Below, piece by piece: positions 19,572 to 27,770 of a stretch of 64,000 nucleotides of DNA. Position 1 is the stretch's first letter. Each line of letters begins with the position of its first letter. Both the position numbers and the translations under genes were made by a program. This DNA is from Citrobacter freundii (GTDB lineage: Bacteria; Pseudomonadota; Gammaproteobacteria; Enterobacterales; Enterobacteriaceae). The notes beneath the pieces were generated by a model that saw only the letters and a program-made list of their open reading frames with translations, was not told where the DNA came from and made no database searches. The stretch lies in NCBI RefSeq assembly GCF_011077955.1, contig NZ_JAALBX010000008.1:62001-126000 (forward strand). The letters are read 5' to 3'.

Positions 19572-22500
19572 TCCGCTTATCGATGAGAACGCTTTTTTTT
19601 TTATTTTGCCGTTAGGGACAAGCGTTATAGCAGCACAGAACAATGACCTGGCAAATGATACAAAAACCATCGAATCCTTAAATGCTATTACAGCACGCTC
19701 AAGCGGCGTCCCCGCTTTGTTACTCGTTAAGCCTATTGATTTGCCAGAACCATCCGCTAAACCTAAATCCCCTCATGCCAAAAAAACAACAAAAACTGCT
19801 GTCGCTTCATCGGCAAAACATGAGCAGAGCGACGCGGTAAAAGAGGAAAGTGTTGCTCCTTCATGGCAACACGAAAAAGCGGCCTTACTGGACTCTCTGG
19901 CGCAAAGCCAGAAGCAAACCGAGGCATTGCAACAGCAACTGGACAGGCTAAAAAATACGTCTGCCTCTGTTACGCCGGACCCGACACCGCTTCAGCAAGC
20001 GATGGAAGAAAGTCAAAAACGGATCGTGGCGTTGCAAAAACAAGTCAATGAATTTGCGATTGAACGGCGGGACTTATTACAACAGCTCACCCTTAGTCAG
20101 TTGGCTAGGAATAACACTAAAAATGAGCTGCAAAGTCTTAAAGGACAAAACGAAGCATTACTGGCGGCTCAAGACGAGGCTAAACAGCAGCGACCGCAGC
20201 AACAGGCGCAAATTGCGCAAATCGAAAAATCCAGGCAAGACACAGAAAAGCAAATCGCGAAAATAAACGCTCAAAAAGACGACATTATCCAAAAAAATGC
20301 CCAGCTTCAGAAGCAGCTTGATGAGAGCCGCAAGCAGGCCGCCGTCGCGCAGAAACAAATTACGGAGCTGACCGGCAGCGGAGCCGAAAAAGAGAAAGCG
20401 CTGGCAGCCGTGCAGCAGCAACTGGCAGCCAGCCAGAAGACGGCGCAGGATCTGAAAGAACAACTCACCCGGCTCAGCGGCACGCAGGCAGACAATGCCA
20501 CGCAAAGCGCCCAGCTGCAGAAGCAACTGGACGAGAGCCGTAAACAGGCCGCCGTCGCGCAGAAACAAATTACGGAACTGACCGGCAGCGGAGCCGAAAA
20601 AGAGAAAGCGCTGGCAACCGTGCAGCAGCAACTGGCTGCCAGCCAGAAGACGGCGCAGGATCTGAAAGACGATCTTACCCGGCTCAGCGACGCGCGGGGG
20701 GATAACGCACAGCAAATCACTCGGCTTCAGAAGCAGCTTGATGAGAGCCGCAAGCAGGCCGCCGCCGCGCAGAAACAAATTACGGAACTGACCGACAGCA
20801 GAACCGAAAAAGAGAAAGCGCTGGCAGCCGTGCAGCAGCAACTGGCAGCCAGTCAGAAGACGGCACAGGATCTGAAAGACGATCTCACCCGGCTCAGCGA
20901 CGCGCGGGGGGATAACGCACAGCAAATCACCCAGCTTCAGACGCAGCTGGACGAGAGCCGCAAACAGGCCGCCGCCGCGCAGAAACAAATTACGGAACTG
21001 ACCGGCAGCGGAGCCGAAAAAGAGAAAGCGCTGGCAGCCTTGCAGCAGCAACTGGCAGCCAGCCAGAAGACGGCGCAGGATCTGAAAGAACAACTCACCC
21101 GGCTCAGCGGCACGCAGGAAGACAATGCCACGCAAAGCGCCCAGCTGCAGAAGCAACTGGATGAGAGCCGCAAGCAGGCCGCCGCCGCACAGCAACAAAT
21201 TACGGAACTGACCGGCAGCGGAGCCGAAAAAGAGAAAGCGCTGGCAGCCTTGCAGCAGCAACTGGCTGCCAGCCAGAAGACGGCACAGGATCTGAAAGAC
21301 GATCTCACCCGTCTCAGCGACGCGCGGGGGGGTAACGCACAGCAAATCACCCGGCTTCAGACGCAGCTTGATGAGAGCCGCAAGCAGGCCGCCGCCGCAC
21401 AGCAACAAATTACGGAGCTGACCGGCAGCGGAGCCGAAAAAGAGAAAGCGCTGGCAGCCGTGCAGCAGCAACTGGCAGCCAGTCAGAAGACGGCGCAGGA
21501 TCTGAAAGACGATCTCACCCGGCTGAGTGATGCGCGCGGGGATAACGCACAACAAATCACCCAGCTTCAGAAGCAGCTTGATGAGAGCCGCAAGCTGGCC
21601 GCCGCCGCACAGAAACAAATTACGGAGCTGACCGGCAGCGGAGCCGAAAAAGAGAAAGCGCTGGCAGCCTTGCAGCAGCAACTGGCAGCCAGCCAGAAGA
21701 CGGCGCAGGATCTGAAAGACGATCTCACCCGGCTGAGTGACGCGCGGGGGGATAACGCACAGCAAATCACCCGGCTTCAGAAGCAGCTTGATGAGAGCCG
21801 CAAGCAGGCAGCCGCCGCGCAGCAACAAATTACGGAACTGACCGGCAGCGGCACGGCAAAAGAGAAAGCGTTAGCTGATTTACAGCAACAACTTGCGGAT
21901 ACTGTGAAAAAGAGCGATGCAGTAAACCGTCAATGGCAGGAGGCGAGTAAACAGCTTGATGCGCAAGCCAAACAGCTTGCAGAGCTGAAAAAATCTGCCG
22001 CTCCGGCAGCAATGGTTATCACAAAGCCGACTAACAAAGATGACCTACGTGATTACGCGCTGGGCGCATTTTGGGCTAATGAAATCAGCAATATCATAAG
22101 AAGCAAGGAGGCGTATGGTTACTCGATTAAGCAGCAGCAGGTACTTAATGGTATATCGGATGCTCTTAATCATACGCTTAAGCTCTCTAAAGACGAGATA
22201 GTAAATACGCTTGAGGCTCTGGATAAGAATACGCAATCTCAGGAAAAGAACCTGTCGACAGAAGCTATTGAACAGGGCAAGGAATTTATGGCTCAGTTTA
22301 ATAAAAAAGCGGGCGTAAAGCGGGCCTCAATGGGGTATTCCTATTTGATTTCTGCTAAAGGTACCGGGAAAATCAATGAAAACGATGTTGTTGCGATTAC
22401 CGTGCGGGAAAGCCTGTCAAACGGTAAGGTTATCAACGACATGACCAAGAGTGGCACCGTACTGGCTCTACCGTTGAATCAATTCCCACCTCTTTTTAAA

Positions 22501-22653
22501 TCGGCGATTTCACAGGTTAATAACCAAGGTGAAATACGTATCGTGGTTCCGCCAGAACTGGCGTATGGAAAAGCGGGAAGCTTGCCGAAAATTCCGCCTG
22601 ACTCAACGATGATTTACGATATAAAGATTGTTGATGTGACAAAAAAGAACTAA
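19568..22653 (+). CDS. Periplasmic coiled-coil repeat protein with FKBP-type C-terminal domain, interrupted by a frameshift in its signal peptide
   Basis: ATG at 19568 overlaps the upstream stop codon, but its frame ends at TAG 19613. The long frame, which enters from TTG 19606, runs to 22653 (1015 aa from there). Adding one base to the T10 tract (19593-19602) joins both frames and restores a clear signal peptide, MIRLSMRTLFFFILPLGT followed by SVIAA and cleavage before Gln. After a basic, low-complexity segment come coiled coils with a 70-residue unit repeated seven times plus a partial copy, a FkpA-like N-domain (begins YALGAFWANE) and an FKBP fold ending VPPELAYGKAG and MIYDIKIVDV. The usual aromatic and DSS active-site positions of FKBPs are altered, so isomerase activity is doubtful. 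Expression may depend on slippage, frameshifting or tract-length change; sequencing error is also possible. Confidence 0.8.
19593..19602 (+). other. T10 homopolymer inside a signal-peptide codon run
   Basis: Ten consecutive T lie between ACGC and ATTTTGCC. With ten the upstream frame terminates 15 codons after its ATG; with eleven it joins the long downstream frame. A -1 ribosomal shift or RNA polymerase slippage adding one U would have the same result. Confidence 0.9.
20305..21774 (+). repeat. Seven tandem 210-bp coding repeats
   Basis: Units begin at 20305, 20515, 20725, 20935, 21145, 21355 and 21565, and a partial eighth starts at 21775. Each encodes 70 residues (ten heptads) beginning LQKQLDESRKQ and containing ITELTGSGAEKEKALA and LAASQKTAQDL. 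Two variants of the unit end occur: EQLTRLSGTQ-DNATQSAQ in units 1 and 4, and DDLTRLSDARGDNAQQIT in the others. Near identity at the DNA level implies recent expansion or gene conversion. Confidence 0.95.
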
Positions 22654-22694
22654 ATCTGCCATCACACGCGTAAAACCGAGCGATAAGCGAAATA

Positions 22695-22722
22695 AAAAAG
22701 GGCCGATAATTCGGCCCTTTTT
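22695..22722. terminator. Bidirectional terminator between the FKBP gene and ybcJ
   Basis: AAAAAGGGCCGA, loop TAAT, TCGGCCCTTTTT: a perfect hairpin with A and T runs on either side between convergent genes. Confidence 0.92.
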
Positions 22723-22744
22723 AAATTCATCATAGCAGGGGGCA

Positions 22745-22957
22745 TTAAGCCGTAACGGTAATCTTTTGCCCGTCAAAATTGACCGTTTGCCCGGCAACAA
22801 TCTTGCAGCGCTTACGGGTTTCTACCGCACCGTCCACTTTCACTAACCCTTCGCTTATCGCGATTTTCGCCTGTGCGCCACTTTCACACCAGCCTTCCAG
22901 CTTGAGTAAATCACACAGTTCAACATGCGGGTGCTTACCCAGAGAAAACGTTGCCAT
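22745..22957 (-). CDS. ybcJ: S4-like RNA-binding protein YbcJ
   Basis: A 70-residue protein with a single S4-type RNA-binding fold (HPHVELCDLLKLEGWCESG, then LVKVDGAVETRKRCKI). It matches E. coli YbcJ in length and sequence. The start at 22957 follows a GAGGAGGC site lying across the end of folD; only 1 bp separates the folD stop from this ATG. A 5-codon upstream extension is possible but would begin inside folD. The RNA target is unknown. Confidence 0.93.
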   Translation of the reverse strand: MATFSLGKHPHVELCDLLKLEGWCESGAQAKIAISEGLVKVDGAVETRKRCKIVAGQTVNFDGQKITVTA

Positions 22958-22958
22958 C

Positions 22959-23825
22959 TTATGCCTCCTCAACGTCGTGATATTCTTCGCACGCCTGAAG
23001 CGTATTTTGAATTAATGTTGCAACGGTCATGGGGCCGACACCGCCCGGTACCGGGGTGATGTAAGACGCGCGCGCAGCCGCGTCAGCAAAAACCACATCC
23101 CCCACAACTTTGCCGTTTTCCAGGCGATTGATGCCCACATCAATCACAATCGCGCCTTCTTTTATCCATTCGCCGGGGATAAAGCCAGGTTTGCCCACTG
23201 CCACAATAAGCAGATCGGCGTTCTCTACGTGTTGACGCAGATTTTTGGTGAATCGGTGGGTCACGGTTGTGGTACAGCCGGAAAGCAGCAGTTCCATGCT
23301 CATGGGGCGACCAACGATATTAGAGGCGCCAATCACCACCGCATTCAGACCATAGAGATCGATATTGTAACGCTCAAGCAGCGTCACAATGCCACGCGGG
23401 GTGCAGGGACGCAGACGTGGCGCACGCTGGCACAGGCGACCGACGTTATAAGGATGGAATCCATCCACGTCTTTATCAGGCGAAATGCGCTCCAGCACTT
23501 TTACGTTGTCGATACCCGCAGGTAACGGCAGCTGTACCAGAATGCCATCAATAGTTTTGTCGGCGTTTAACTGGTCGATAAGCGCGAGAAGTTCCGCTTC
23601 CGTGGTGGTTTCCGGCAGATCGAATGAGCGGGAAAGGAATCCGACTTCTTCACACGCTTTACGTTTGCTACCGACATAAATTTGCGACGCGGGGTTTTGC
23701 CCCACTAACACGACCGCAAGCCCTGGCGCGCGTTTACCAGCGTCCAGACGCGCTTTTACTTTTTGCGCGACTTCAAGCCGGACCTGCTGCGCAATCGTTT
23801 TACCGTCAATAATCTTTGCTGCCAT
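22959..23825 (-). CDS. folD: Bifunctional methylenetetrahydrofolate dehydrogenase / methenyltetrahydrofolate cyclohydrolase FolD
   Basis: A 288-residue cytosolic enzyme interconverting 5,10-methylene-, 5,10-methenyl- and 10-formyl-THF. The catalytic pair lies in [11 protein letters not shown] (Tyr50, Lys54). The folate motif QLPLPAGID, the NADP-binding [11 protein letters not shown] and the C-terminal [12 protein letters not shown] are intact. Length equals E. coli FolD. It forms a unit with ybcJ. Confidence 0.98.
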   Translation of the reverse strand: MAAKIIDGKTIAQQVRLEVAQKVKARLDAGKRAPGLAVVLVGQNPASQIYVGSKRKACEEVGFLSRSFDLPETTTEAELLALIDQLNADKTIDGILVQLPLPAGIDNVKVLERISPDKDVDGFHPYNVGRLCQRAPRLRPCTPRGIVTLLERYNIDLYGLNAVVIGASNIVGRPMSMELLLSGCTTTVTHRFTKNLRQHVENADLLIVAVGKPGFIPGEWIKEGAIVIDVGINRLENGKVVGDVVFADAAARASYITPVPGGVGPMTVATLIQNTLQACEEYHDVEEA

Positions 23826-23951
23826 CAGAGAGAGGATTCCATCTGTAGTCTAAAAAGAGAGGGGATGGTGATATTTTGTCAGAAGCGCGGCGTGCTGTCA
23901 GTCATCATTAGCGGTTTATGCTCAAAACGCAGTCAGACGACGGAAAAGCCA

Positions 23952-23979
23952 TTGACTCACAAGGTGCTCACCGTATAAT
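23952..23979 (+). promoter_or_regulatory. argU promoter
   Basis: TTGACT (23952-23957) and TATAAT (23974-23979) with a 16-bp spacer are followed by a GC-rich discriminator (CCCTCGCG), as at stringently controlled tRNA promoters. The tRNA begins about 53 bp after the expected transcription start. Confidence 0.85.
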
Positions 23980-24038
23980 CCCTCGCGTTTCGCACCGCTT
24001 TGTTTAACGTAAGCTTACCGGTGAAAACTGCCATTAAG

Positions 24039-24115
24039 GCGCCCTTAGCTCAGTTGGATAGAGCAACGGCCTTCTAAGCCGTAGGTCACAGGTTCGAATC
24101 CTGTAGGGCGTACCA
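24039..24115 (+). tRNA. argU: tRNA-Arg (anticodon UCU)
   Basis: A 77-nt gene with encoded CCA. The cloverleaf folds cleanly: acceptor GCGCCCT with AGGGCGT, D arm GCTC/GAGC, anticodon stem ACGGC/GCCGT around CTTCTAA (anticodon TCT), T arm ACAGG/CCTGT. The 3' half differs at five positions from the two partial copies at 47884 and 58384. The changes alter the variable loop, swap one T-stem pair by compensatory change, turn base pair 1-72 into G-U and give discriminator A73. It is the integration site of two elements and reads the rare AGA codon. Confidence 0.96.
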
Positions 24116-24172
24116 ATTAAATCAATTAGTTACACTAAAACCCCTCTCCTGTGTCATGCTCATGAAAAGTTT

Positions 24173-24215
24173 ATGTAACGGCTAGTGTAAGTAAAATTTC
24201 TCAATGCAAATCAAC
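24173..24215 (+). other. Candidate integrase arm-site cluster, left end of element 1
   Basis: ATGTAACGGC followed three bases later by TGTAAGTAAA (24173-24195), then TCAATGCAAATCAAC (24201-24215). Closely similar sequences in the same order and orientation occur at 47734-47756 and 47782-47796 next to the integrase. Short inverted TTACACTA lies at 24130. Confidence 0.5.
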
Positions 24216-24216
24216 G

Positions 24217-25053
24217 TTAGCGTGAACTAGCCAGCATCCCCGGATAATGCTTCGCCACGATATCATTCATCTTTTCTGTCAGATCGTACCGCTTAAAAGT
24301 GATGTGTGCAGTTCCCTTCTGGAAGTAACGAATACTAAAGAAATAATCTTCGTAGACATCCTGCGATGGGTTGTACCGAATATGCTCCATCAATCGGGTA
24401 GTAACATCGCCACGATTGTCAGGTATCGCTTTACCATCGAGCAGAAACAGCATTCTTTCCAGGTCTGCCAGCTGATCTCGTCTCCAGCCCCAGTTCAGAC
24501 TAAATCCCCAGCGGTTATGCGTCACCAGATTGTTGACGATGATCTTTTTACCAAAGCTGCAGGGACTATTGGTTTTGTAATCCCACGACAGCCCTTTAAA
24601 GACATTGATGATCCCACGTTCGAAGACATCCATTTTGTTGAGATGTAATTGTTCAAATGTGGTGAGGATATTCACTTCGCTGATTGTCGGAAGGTCGCCC
24701 TCCTCAAGGTCCTTATGCCACTGGTCGCGGGCTTGGGCATCCATCAAGGCCATCATTCCAGACTTCAACATCAAGTCTCGCCAGATACTACGGTCAATAT
24801 TACGGGTAATGGCAGGCATAGCTTTATCCACCGTCTCTGTTAACCAGCTATCATAGCGGTGCCCGGATTTCATCGCCCAATTTTGAGCAGTTCCGCCACC
24901 GATTTCTGAGGTTAGCCGTGAAATGGCATCAATTTTATCGATGAGTTGTTCGATCTGTTTTAGGGCTGTATTGCGACCAGTGACTACACGTTCAATATTG
25001 GTCGAGCAAATTAGCTCGCGATGTTCAGTTAATACTTCACCCTGTGTTTGCAT
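24217..25053 (-). CDS. DUF4942-family protein
   Basis: A 278-residue cytoplasmic protein of the DUF4942 family, which is usually the last gene after the cbtA toxin in CP4-type islands, as here (114 bp after cbtA). The C-terminal half contains the conserved stretch NRWGFSLNWGWRRDQLADL, then YNPSQDVYEDYFFSIRYFQKGTAHITF. Function is unknown. Some relatives are described as methyltransferase-like, but I cannot see a convincing motif here. It ends 99 bp from the left att core. Confidence 0.8.
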   Translation of the reverse strand: MQTQGEVLTEHRELICSTNIERVVTGRNTALKQIEQLIDKIDAISRLTSEIGGGTAQNWAMKSGHRYDSWLTETVDKAMPAITRNIDRSIWRDLMLKSGMMALMDAQARDQWHKDLEEGDLPTISEVNILTTFEQLHLNKMDVFERGIINVFKGLSWDYKTNSPCSFGKKIIVNNLVTHNRWGFSLNWGWRRDQLADLERMLFLLDGKAIPDNRGDVTTRLMEHIRYNPSQDVYEDYFFSIRYFQKGTAHITFKRYDLTEKMNDIVAKHYPGMLASSR

Positions 25054-25167
25054 GATATTTTATCCATAGAAAGCCAATGTCCCTGTCGGTATTGGCAGGG
25101 ACATTATGTAAGGAGTGAAAAAGAAGAGAAGAGCTGAAAGGTCAATCAGGAAGGCGTCACGCAAAAT

Positions 25168-25509
25168 TTACTGGGCAATATGCTTAGCCTTTTTTCGCAA
25201 TAACCCCGTCGCTTGCCTTGCCCTAAGAATATCAACAGCCCGCAGATAAGGTGATGGCTCATGACCACTCAAGCCTTGCCTGTCGATACGTACCAGTTCG
25301 TACTTATCTACCAAGAAGTTAACCGCGTCGGTGAGAGTGATACCGGCATCAATATGTTCCTGAATAACCCGTTCTTCACTAAAAGGCGTGTCGTTTAATG
25401 TCAGTCCATAATGCTGTTGCAGCACACGAGCCAAAAGCATTTGCCAGATAGTCACAGGCGGCAGGCAAGGCTTAGCCCCTCGGTTATTTAATAAAGGTAA
25501 GCTTTTCAT
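25168..25509 (-). CDS. cbtA: CbtA/YeeV-family toxin (type IV toxin-antitoxin)
   Basis: A 113-residue toxin closely matching E. coli CbtA (YeeV, YkfI, YpjF). The core [18 protein letters not shown], then [16 protein letters not shown] and [11 protein letters not shown] are conserved. CbtA binds FtsZ and MreB and blocks cell division and elongation. The cognate antitoxin CbeA lies upstream, but a truncated cbtA copy and a zinc-ribbon gene are inserted between them, unlike the usual direct cbeA-cbtA order. Confidence 0.9.
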   Translation of the reverse strand: MKSLPLLNNRGAKPCLPPVTIWQMLLARVLQQHYGLTLNDTPFSEERVIQEHIDAGITLTDAVNFLVDKYELVRIDRQGLSGHEPSPYLRAVDILRARQATGLLRKKAKHIAQ

Positions 25510-25622
25510 AACGAACTCTCAGATGGGTGAATAGAGGTTAATGTCTTGAGGAGTAAATAATGATGAGGATAAAATTGCCAGACTGTCAGAAAGACAATGC
25601 TGTCAATCCTATAAAAGTAATA

Positions 25623-25910
25623 TCAATCAAATAGTTGATTACAGTCCACGCATTCATAGCGTTCGAATATGACGCCATCCAGTGCGGCCCCTGCCACAGC
25701 ACCTGCGGTTGCTCCAGCGATAAATCGGCCCAATAATGCCCCCATCGCTGCACCAGCAAGGGTGCCAACAACAGGAATGGCTGAACCAATGGCAGCCCCA
25801 CTTAAAGCCCCTGATACACCGCCAGCAACAGCGCCCCCTTTCTTGCCGGTATGACGCTCCCGAACTCGGTGGGAGTTACATACTGGGCAACGAATGTTAT
25901 TTTTCATCAT
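25623..25910 (-). CDS. Zinc-ribbon protein with glycine-zipper membrane segment
   Basis: A 95-residue protein. CPVC near the N-terminus (residues 8-11) and CVDC near the C-terminus can form one four-cysteine zinc site. Between them lies a glycine- and alanine-rich hydrophobic region (about 25-78) with GxxxG spacing, able to insert in or associate with membranes. I do not recognise a named family. It overlaps the end of the truncated cbtA copy by 14 bp and lies 113 bp before intact cbtA, so it appears inserted into a duplicated toxin region. Confidence 0.7.
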   Translation of the reverse strand: MMKNNIRCPVCNSHRVRERHTGKKGGAVAGGVSGALSGAAIGSAIPVVGTLAGAAMGALLGRFIAGATAGAVAGAALDGVIFERYECVDCNQLFD

Positions 25911-26100
25911 AATTTCCTTCTGTGTTTGGGTAAGTTCCAGCTTCGTTTTTCAAAATAACGTTTTCATCATTGAATAATGTGCCGCTCAACGTCAGCCCAC
26001 AGGACTGTAACAGCAGGCTTATCAGTAACATTAGCCAGACACCCCCAGGCAGTGGATATGGCATCGTCACCCGCCGGATTGTTGCAGGTAAGATTTTCAT
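25897..26100 (-). pseudogene. Truncated second CbtA-family toxin copy
   Basis: A 67-residue frame whose first 50 residues follow CbtA (WLMLLISLLLQSCGLTLSGT then FNDENVILKNEAGTYP versus intact [20 protein letters not shown] then [15 protein letters not shown]). After that it diverges and stops. It occupies the normal toxin position 28 bp after the antitoxin gene. It has lost the C-terminal half and gained a hydrophobic, cysteine-containing segment resembling a lipobox (LLQSC). Either a dead duplicate or a repurposed small membrane peptide. Confidence 0.7.
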
Positions 26101-26127
26101 TTTTTTTCTCGCGTGAATTAAAAAGGT

Positions 26128-26478
26128 TTAACGTTTTGTGGGGTAAATGACGATGTAGACGTAGCCATGCGAACCAAGAGTATCCGCTTCGCATGTCAGC
26201 CCCTTCACATACAGCGTGACGCTGTGCTGGTGGCGGGGATTAAGTTCGCCGCTGGTGAGCATTAGTTCCATCTGTTTCATCAGTACCGGAAAGTCCTGGT
26301 CCAGATGGCATAACTCTGCATCATTGAATGTCCCGGCGATGCTGGTACGGTCAGCCAGGTAATGCAGGCAGTTGCCTTCCTGGACCAGCCGTGCGCCAAA
26401 GCACGGGGTGATATCGCGTTTCAGTCCCCACCAAGGCGCTTTCGTGTGGTTGCTTGCTGTCGGTGTTTTATTCGACAA
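26128..26478 (-). CDS. cbeA: CbeA/YeeU-family antitoxin
   Basis: A 116-residue antitoxin matching E. coli CbeA: PWWGLKRDITPCFGARLVQEG, the LHYLADR segment, MEQMELML-type helix region and GLTCEADTLGSHGYVYI. CbeA counters CbtA by bundling MreB and FtsZ filaments rather than by binding the toxin. It lies within the typical island order radC-like, yeeT, cbeA, cbtA on the minus strand. Confidence 0.92.
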   Translation of the reverse strand: MSNKTPTASNHTKAPWWGLKRDITPCFGARLVQEGNCLHYLADRTSIAGTFNDAELCHLDQDFPVLMKQMELMLTSGELNPRHQHSVTLYVKGLTCEADTLGSHGYVYIVIYPTKR

Positions 26479-26500
26479 TGTAGCGCTCCTTAAATATGAG

Positions 26501-26722
26501 TTAATTCAGCGTGACACAACGCAGGGCCACATACGGGCCGTTGAAGTCCTGACGTCGTTCGGCGTATACCGCCAGTACCCCGCTAATATCCTGCACCTCG
26601 CGCCCGGCGTAGTGGCAGATGCTGCCGGACCACTTATATTTCCCTGTGCAAAACCGAAATAAGCGGGACTGCGGATGCTGACTGTAGATTGTCATCGCTT
26701 GACGCTTGCTGATGATATTCAT
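26501..26722 (-). CDS. yeeT: DUF987-family protein YeeT
   Basis: A 73-residue protein like E. coli YeeT (RLFRFCTGKYKWSGS, then GREVQDISGVLAVYAERR). Start at 26722 has an AGGAG site and equals the E. coli length; a longer in-frame start would run into the radC-like gene. It is a constant member of CP4-type toxin islands. Function unknown. Confidence 0.88.
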   Translation of the reverse strand: MNIISKRQAMTIYSQHPQSRLFRFCTGKYKWSGSICHYAGREVQDISGVLAVYAERRQDFNGPYVALRCVTLN

Positions 26723-26735
26723 CACTGTTTTCTCC

Positions 26736-27218
26736 TTATAGCCAGCCGCGTTCGGCAAACGAGACAATCTCGATCCCGCCGACAATCAGATGGTCCAACA
26801 GGTGGATGTCCACTAGGGCAAGTGCCTGCATAAGGCGCAGCGTGATGGTTTTATCTGCCTGGCTGGGTGTGGGGTCACCGGAAGGATGGTTGTGGGCGAT
26901 AATCACCGTCGCCGCATTGAAGTACAGGGCCCGCTTGACCACCTCGCGAGGATGTATCTCTGTACTGTTAATTGTGCCGGTGAATAGTGTTTCATGGGCA
27001 ATCAACTGGTTCTGCTGGTTCAGGTACAGCACTATAAACTCTTCGCGCTCTAGTCCAGCCATTTTCAGTTTCAGCCAGTCACGGGCAGCCTGAGTGGAGG
27101 TGAATGCCACGCCTGTTTCGCGCAGGTGTCGGTCAAGCAGCGTTAAAGCGCGTTTTACCGTGCGTTGTGCGGTTAGTGGAAGGACCGGAGTCAGTGGGAT
27201 AAGTGACTGTTCCATCAT
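26736..27218 (-). CDS. RadC-family JAB-domain protein (YeeS/YkfG/YfjY-like)
   Basis: A 160-residue island RadC. The JAB/MPN metal motif is present: HPREVVKRAL, then IIAHNHPSGDPTPSQAD (HxHPSGxxxxSxxD). It lacks the N-terminal HhH region of full-length RadC, as is normal for island copies. Biochemical role unproven. Fourteen bp upstream of yeeT and part of the same minus-strand cluster. Confidence 0.92.
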   Translation of the reverse strand: MMEQSLIPLTPVLPLTAQRTVKRALTLLDRHLRETGVAFTSTQAARDWLKLKMAGLEREEFIVLYLNQQNQLIAHETLFTGTINSTEIHPREVVKRALYFNAATVIIAHNHPSGDPTPSQADKTITLRLMQALALVDIHLLDHLIVGGIEIVSFAERGWL

Positions 27219-27226
27219 GGGTATCC

Positions 27227-27685
27227 TTAATCAATAATGCGAAAAATGGCGTGGTATTCAGGGTGCTGCAGGGCGTAATCCCGCAGGCGGTAATAGTGCT
27301 CAGTCATGGCGTCACACTCCGTGCGGCAGGCGTGGTGGCTGTACGCGAGGAGACAGACGGCTATCCCGGCAGCTTCCGCGCTTATTTCCGCACCATTGCC
27401 GTTCACGTTGTTGAACAGATGCCATTTATCGTCACTGTCAGTATCAGGGGCCATAAACGCCCCGCCATTGCTGAGCGTGTAAAAAGACCAGATACCACCG
27501 CTGTACTCATCACAGAAGCGGTCCATCCAGGCGAAAATACGGGGTTCCAGCGTTATCCACTGCGGGATAGAGCCAAAGTGCTGCAGCGAGAAATCGAGAC
27601 GCTGCTCGTCAGGTACTGGTGTTACAGTAAGGTCAAATTGAGACTCATTAGCGGATATCAATTCGCGTTGAGTTTGTGTCGTCAT
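27227..27685 (-). CDS. klcA: KlcA-family antirestriction protein (copy 1)
   Basis: A 152-residue protein of the KlcA/ArdB family (E. coli YafX, YfjX). The pattern IWSFYTLSNGGAFMAPD, then EAAGIAVCLLAYSHHACR and YRLRDYALQHPEYHAIFRIID is diagnostic. Such proteins relieve type I restriction in vivo. A second copy lies at 30809, and a type I system starts at 31690. A hairpin terminator sits just upstream (27707-27729), so it probably has its own promoter between that and the start or depends on readthrough. Confidence 0.9.
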   Translation of the reverse strand: MTTQTQRELISANESQFDLTVTPVPDEQRLDFSLQHFGSIPQWITLEPRIFAWMDRFCDEYSGGIWSFYTLSNGGAFMAPDTDSDDKWHLFNNVNGNGAEISAEAAGIAVCLLAYSHHACRTECDAMTEHYYRLRDYALQHPEYHAIFRIID

Positions 27686-27706
27686 GGATATTCTCCGTCA
27701 ATAAAA

Positions 27707-27729
27707 ACGCCAGCGACGATGGCTGGCGT
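27707..27729 (-). terminator. Intrinsic terminator upstream of klcA copy 1
   Basis: ACGCCAGC and GCTGGCGT form an 8-bp stem, and the minus strand continues TTTTTAT. It would end transcripts from the decayed DUF905 gene or act as an attenuator in the klcA leader. Confidence 0.75.
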
Positions 27730-27770
27730 ATGGGAAATAAAGGACATGCAGGGATGATGAATGAGTGTGG

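Noticed and set aside
20158-21828. Long open frame on the minus strand opposite the coiled-coil repeats
   Set aside because: It is a by-product of the 210-bp repeats and their codon bias. It has no ribosome site or recognisable domain and is simply the repeat read backward.
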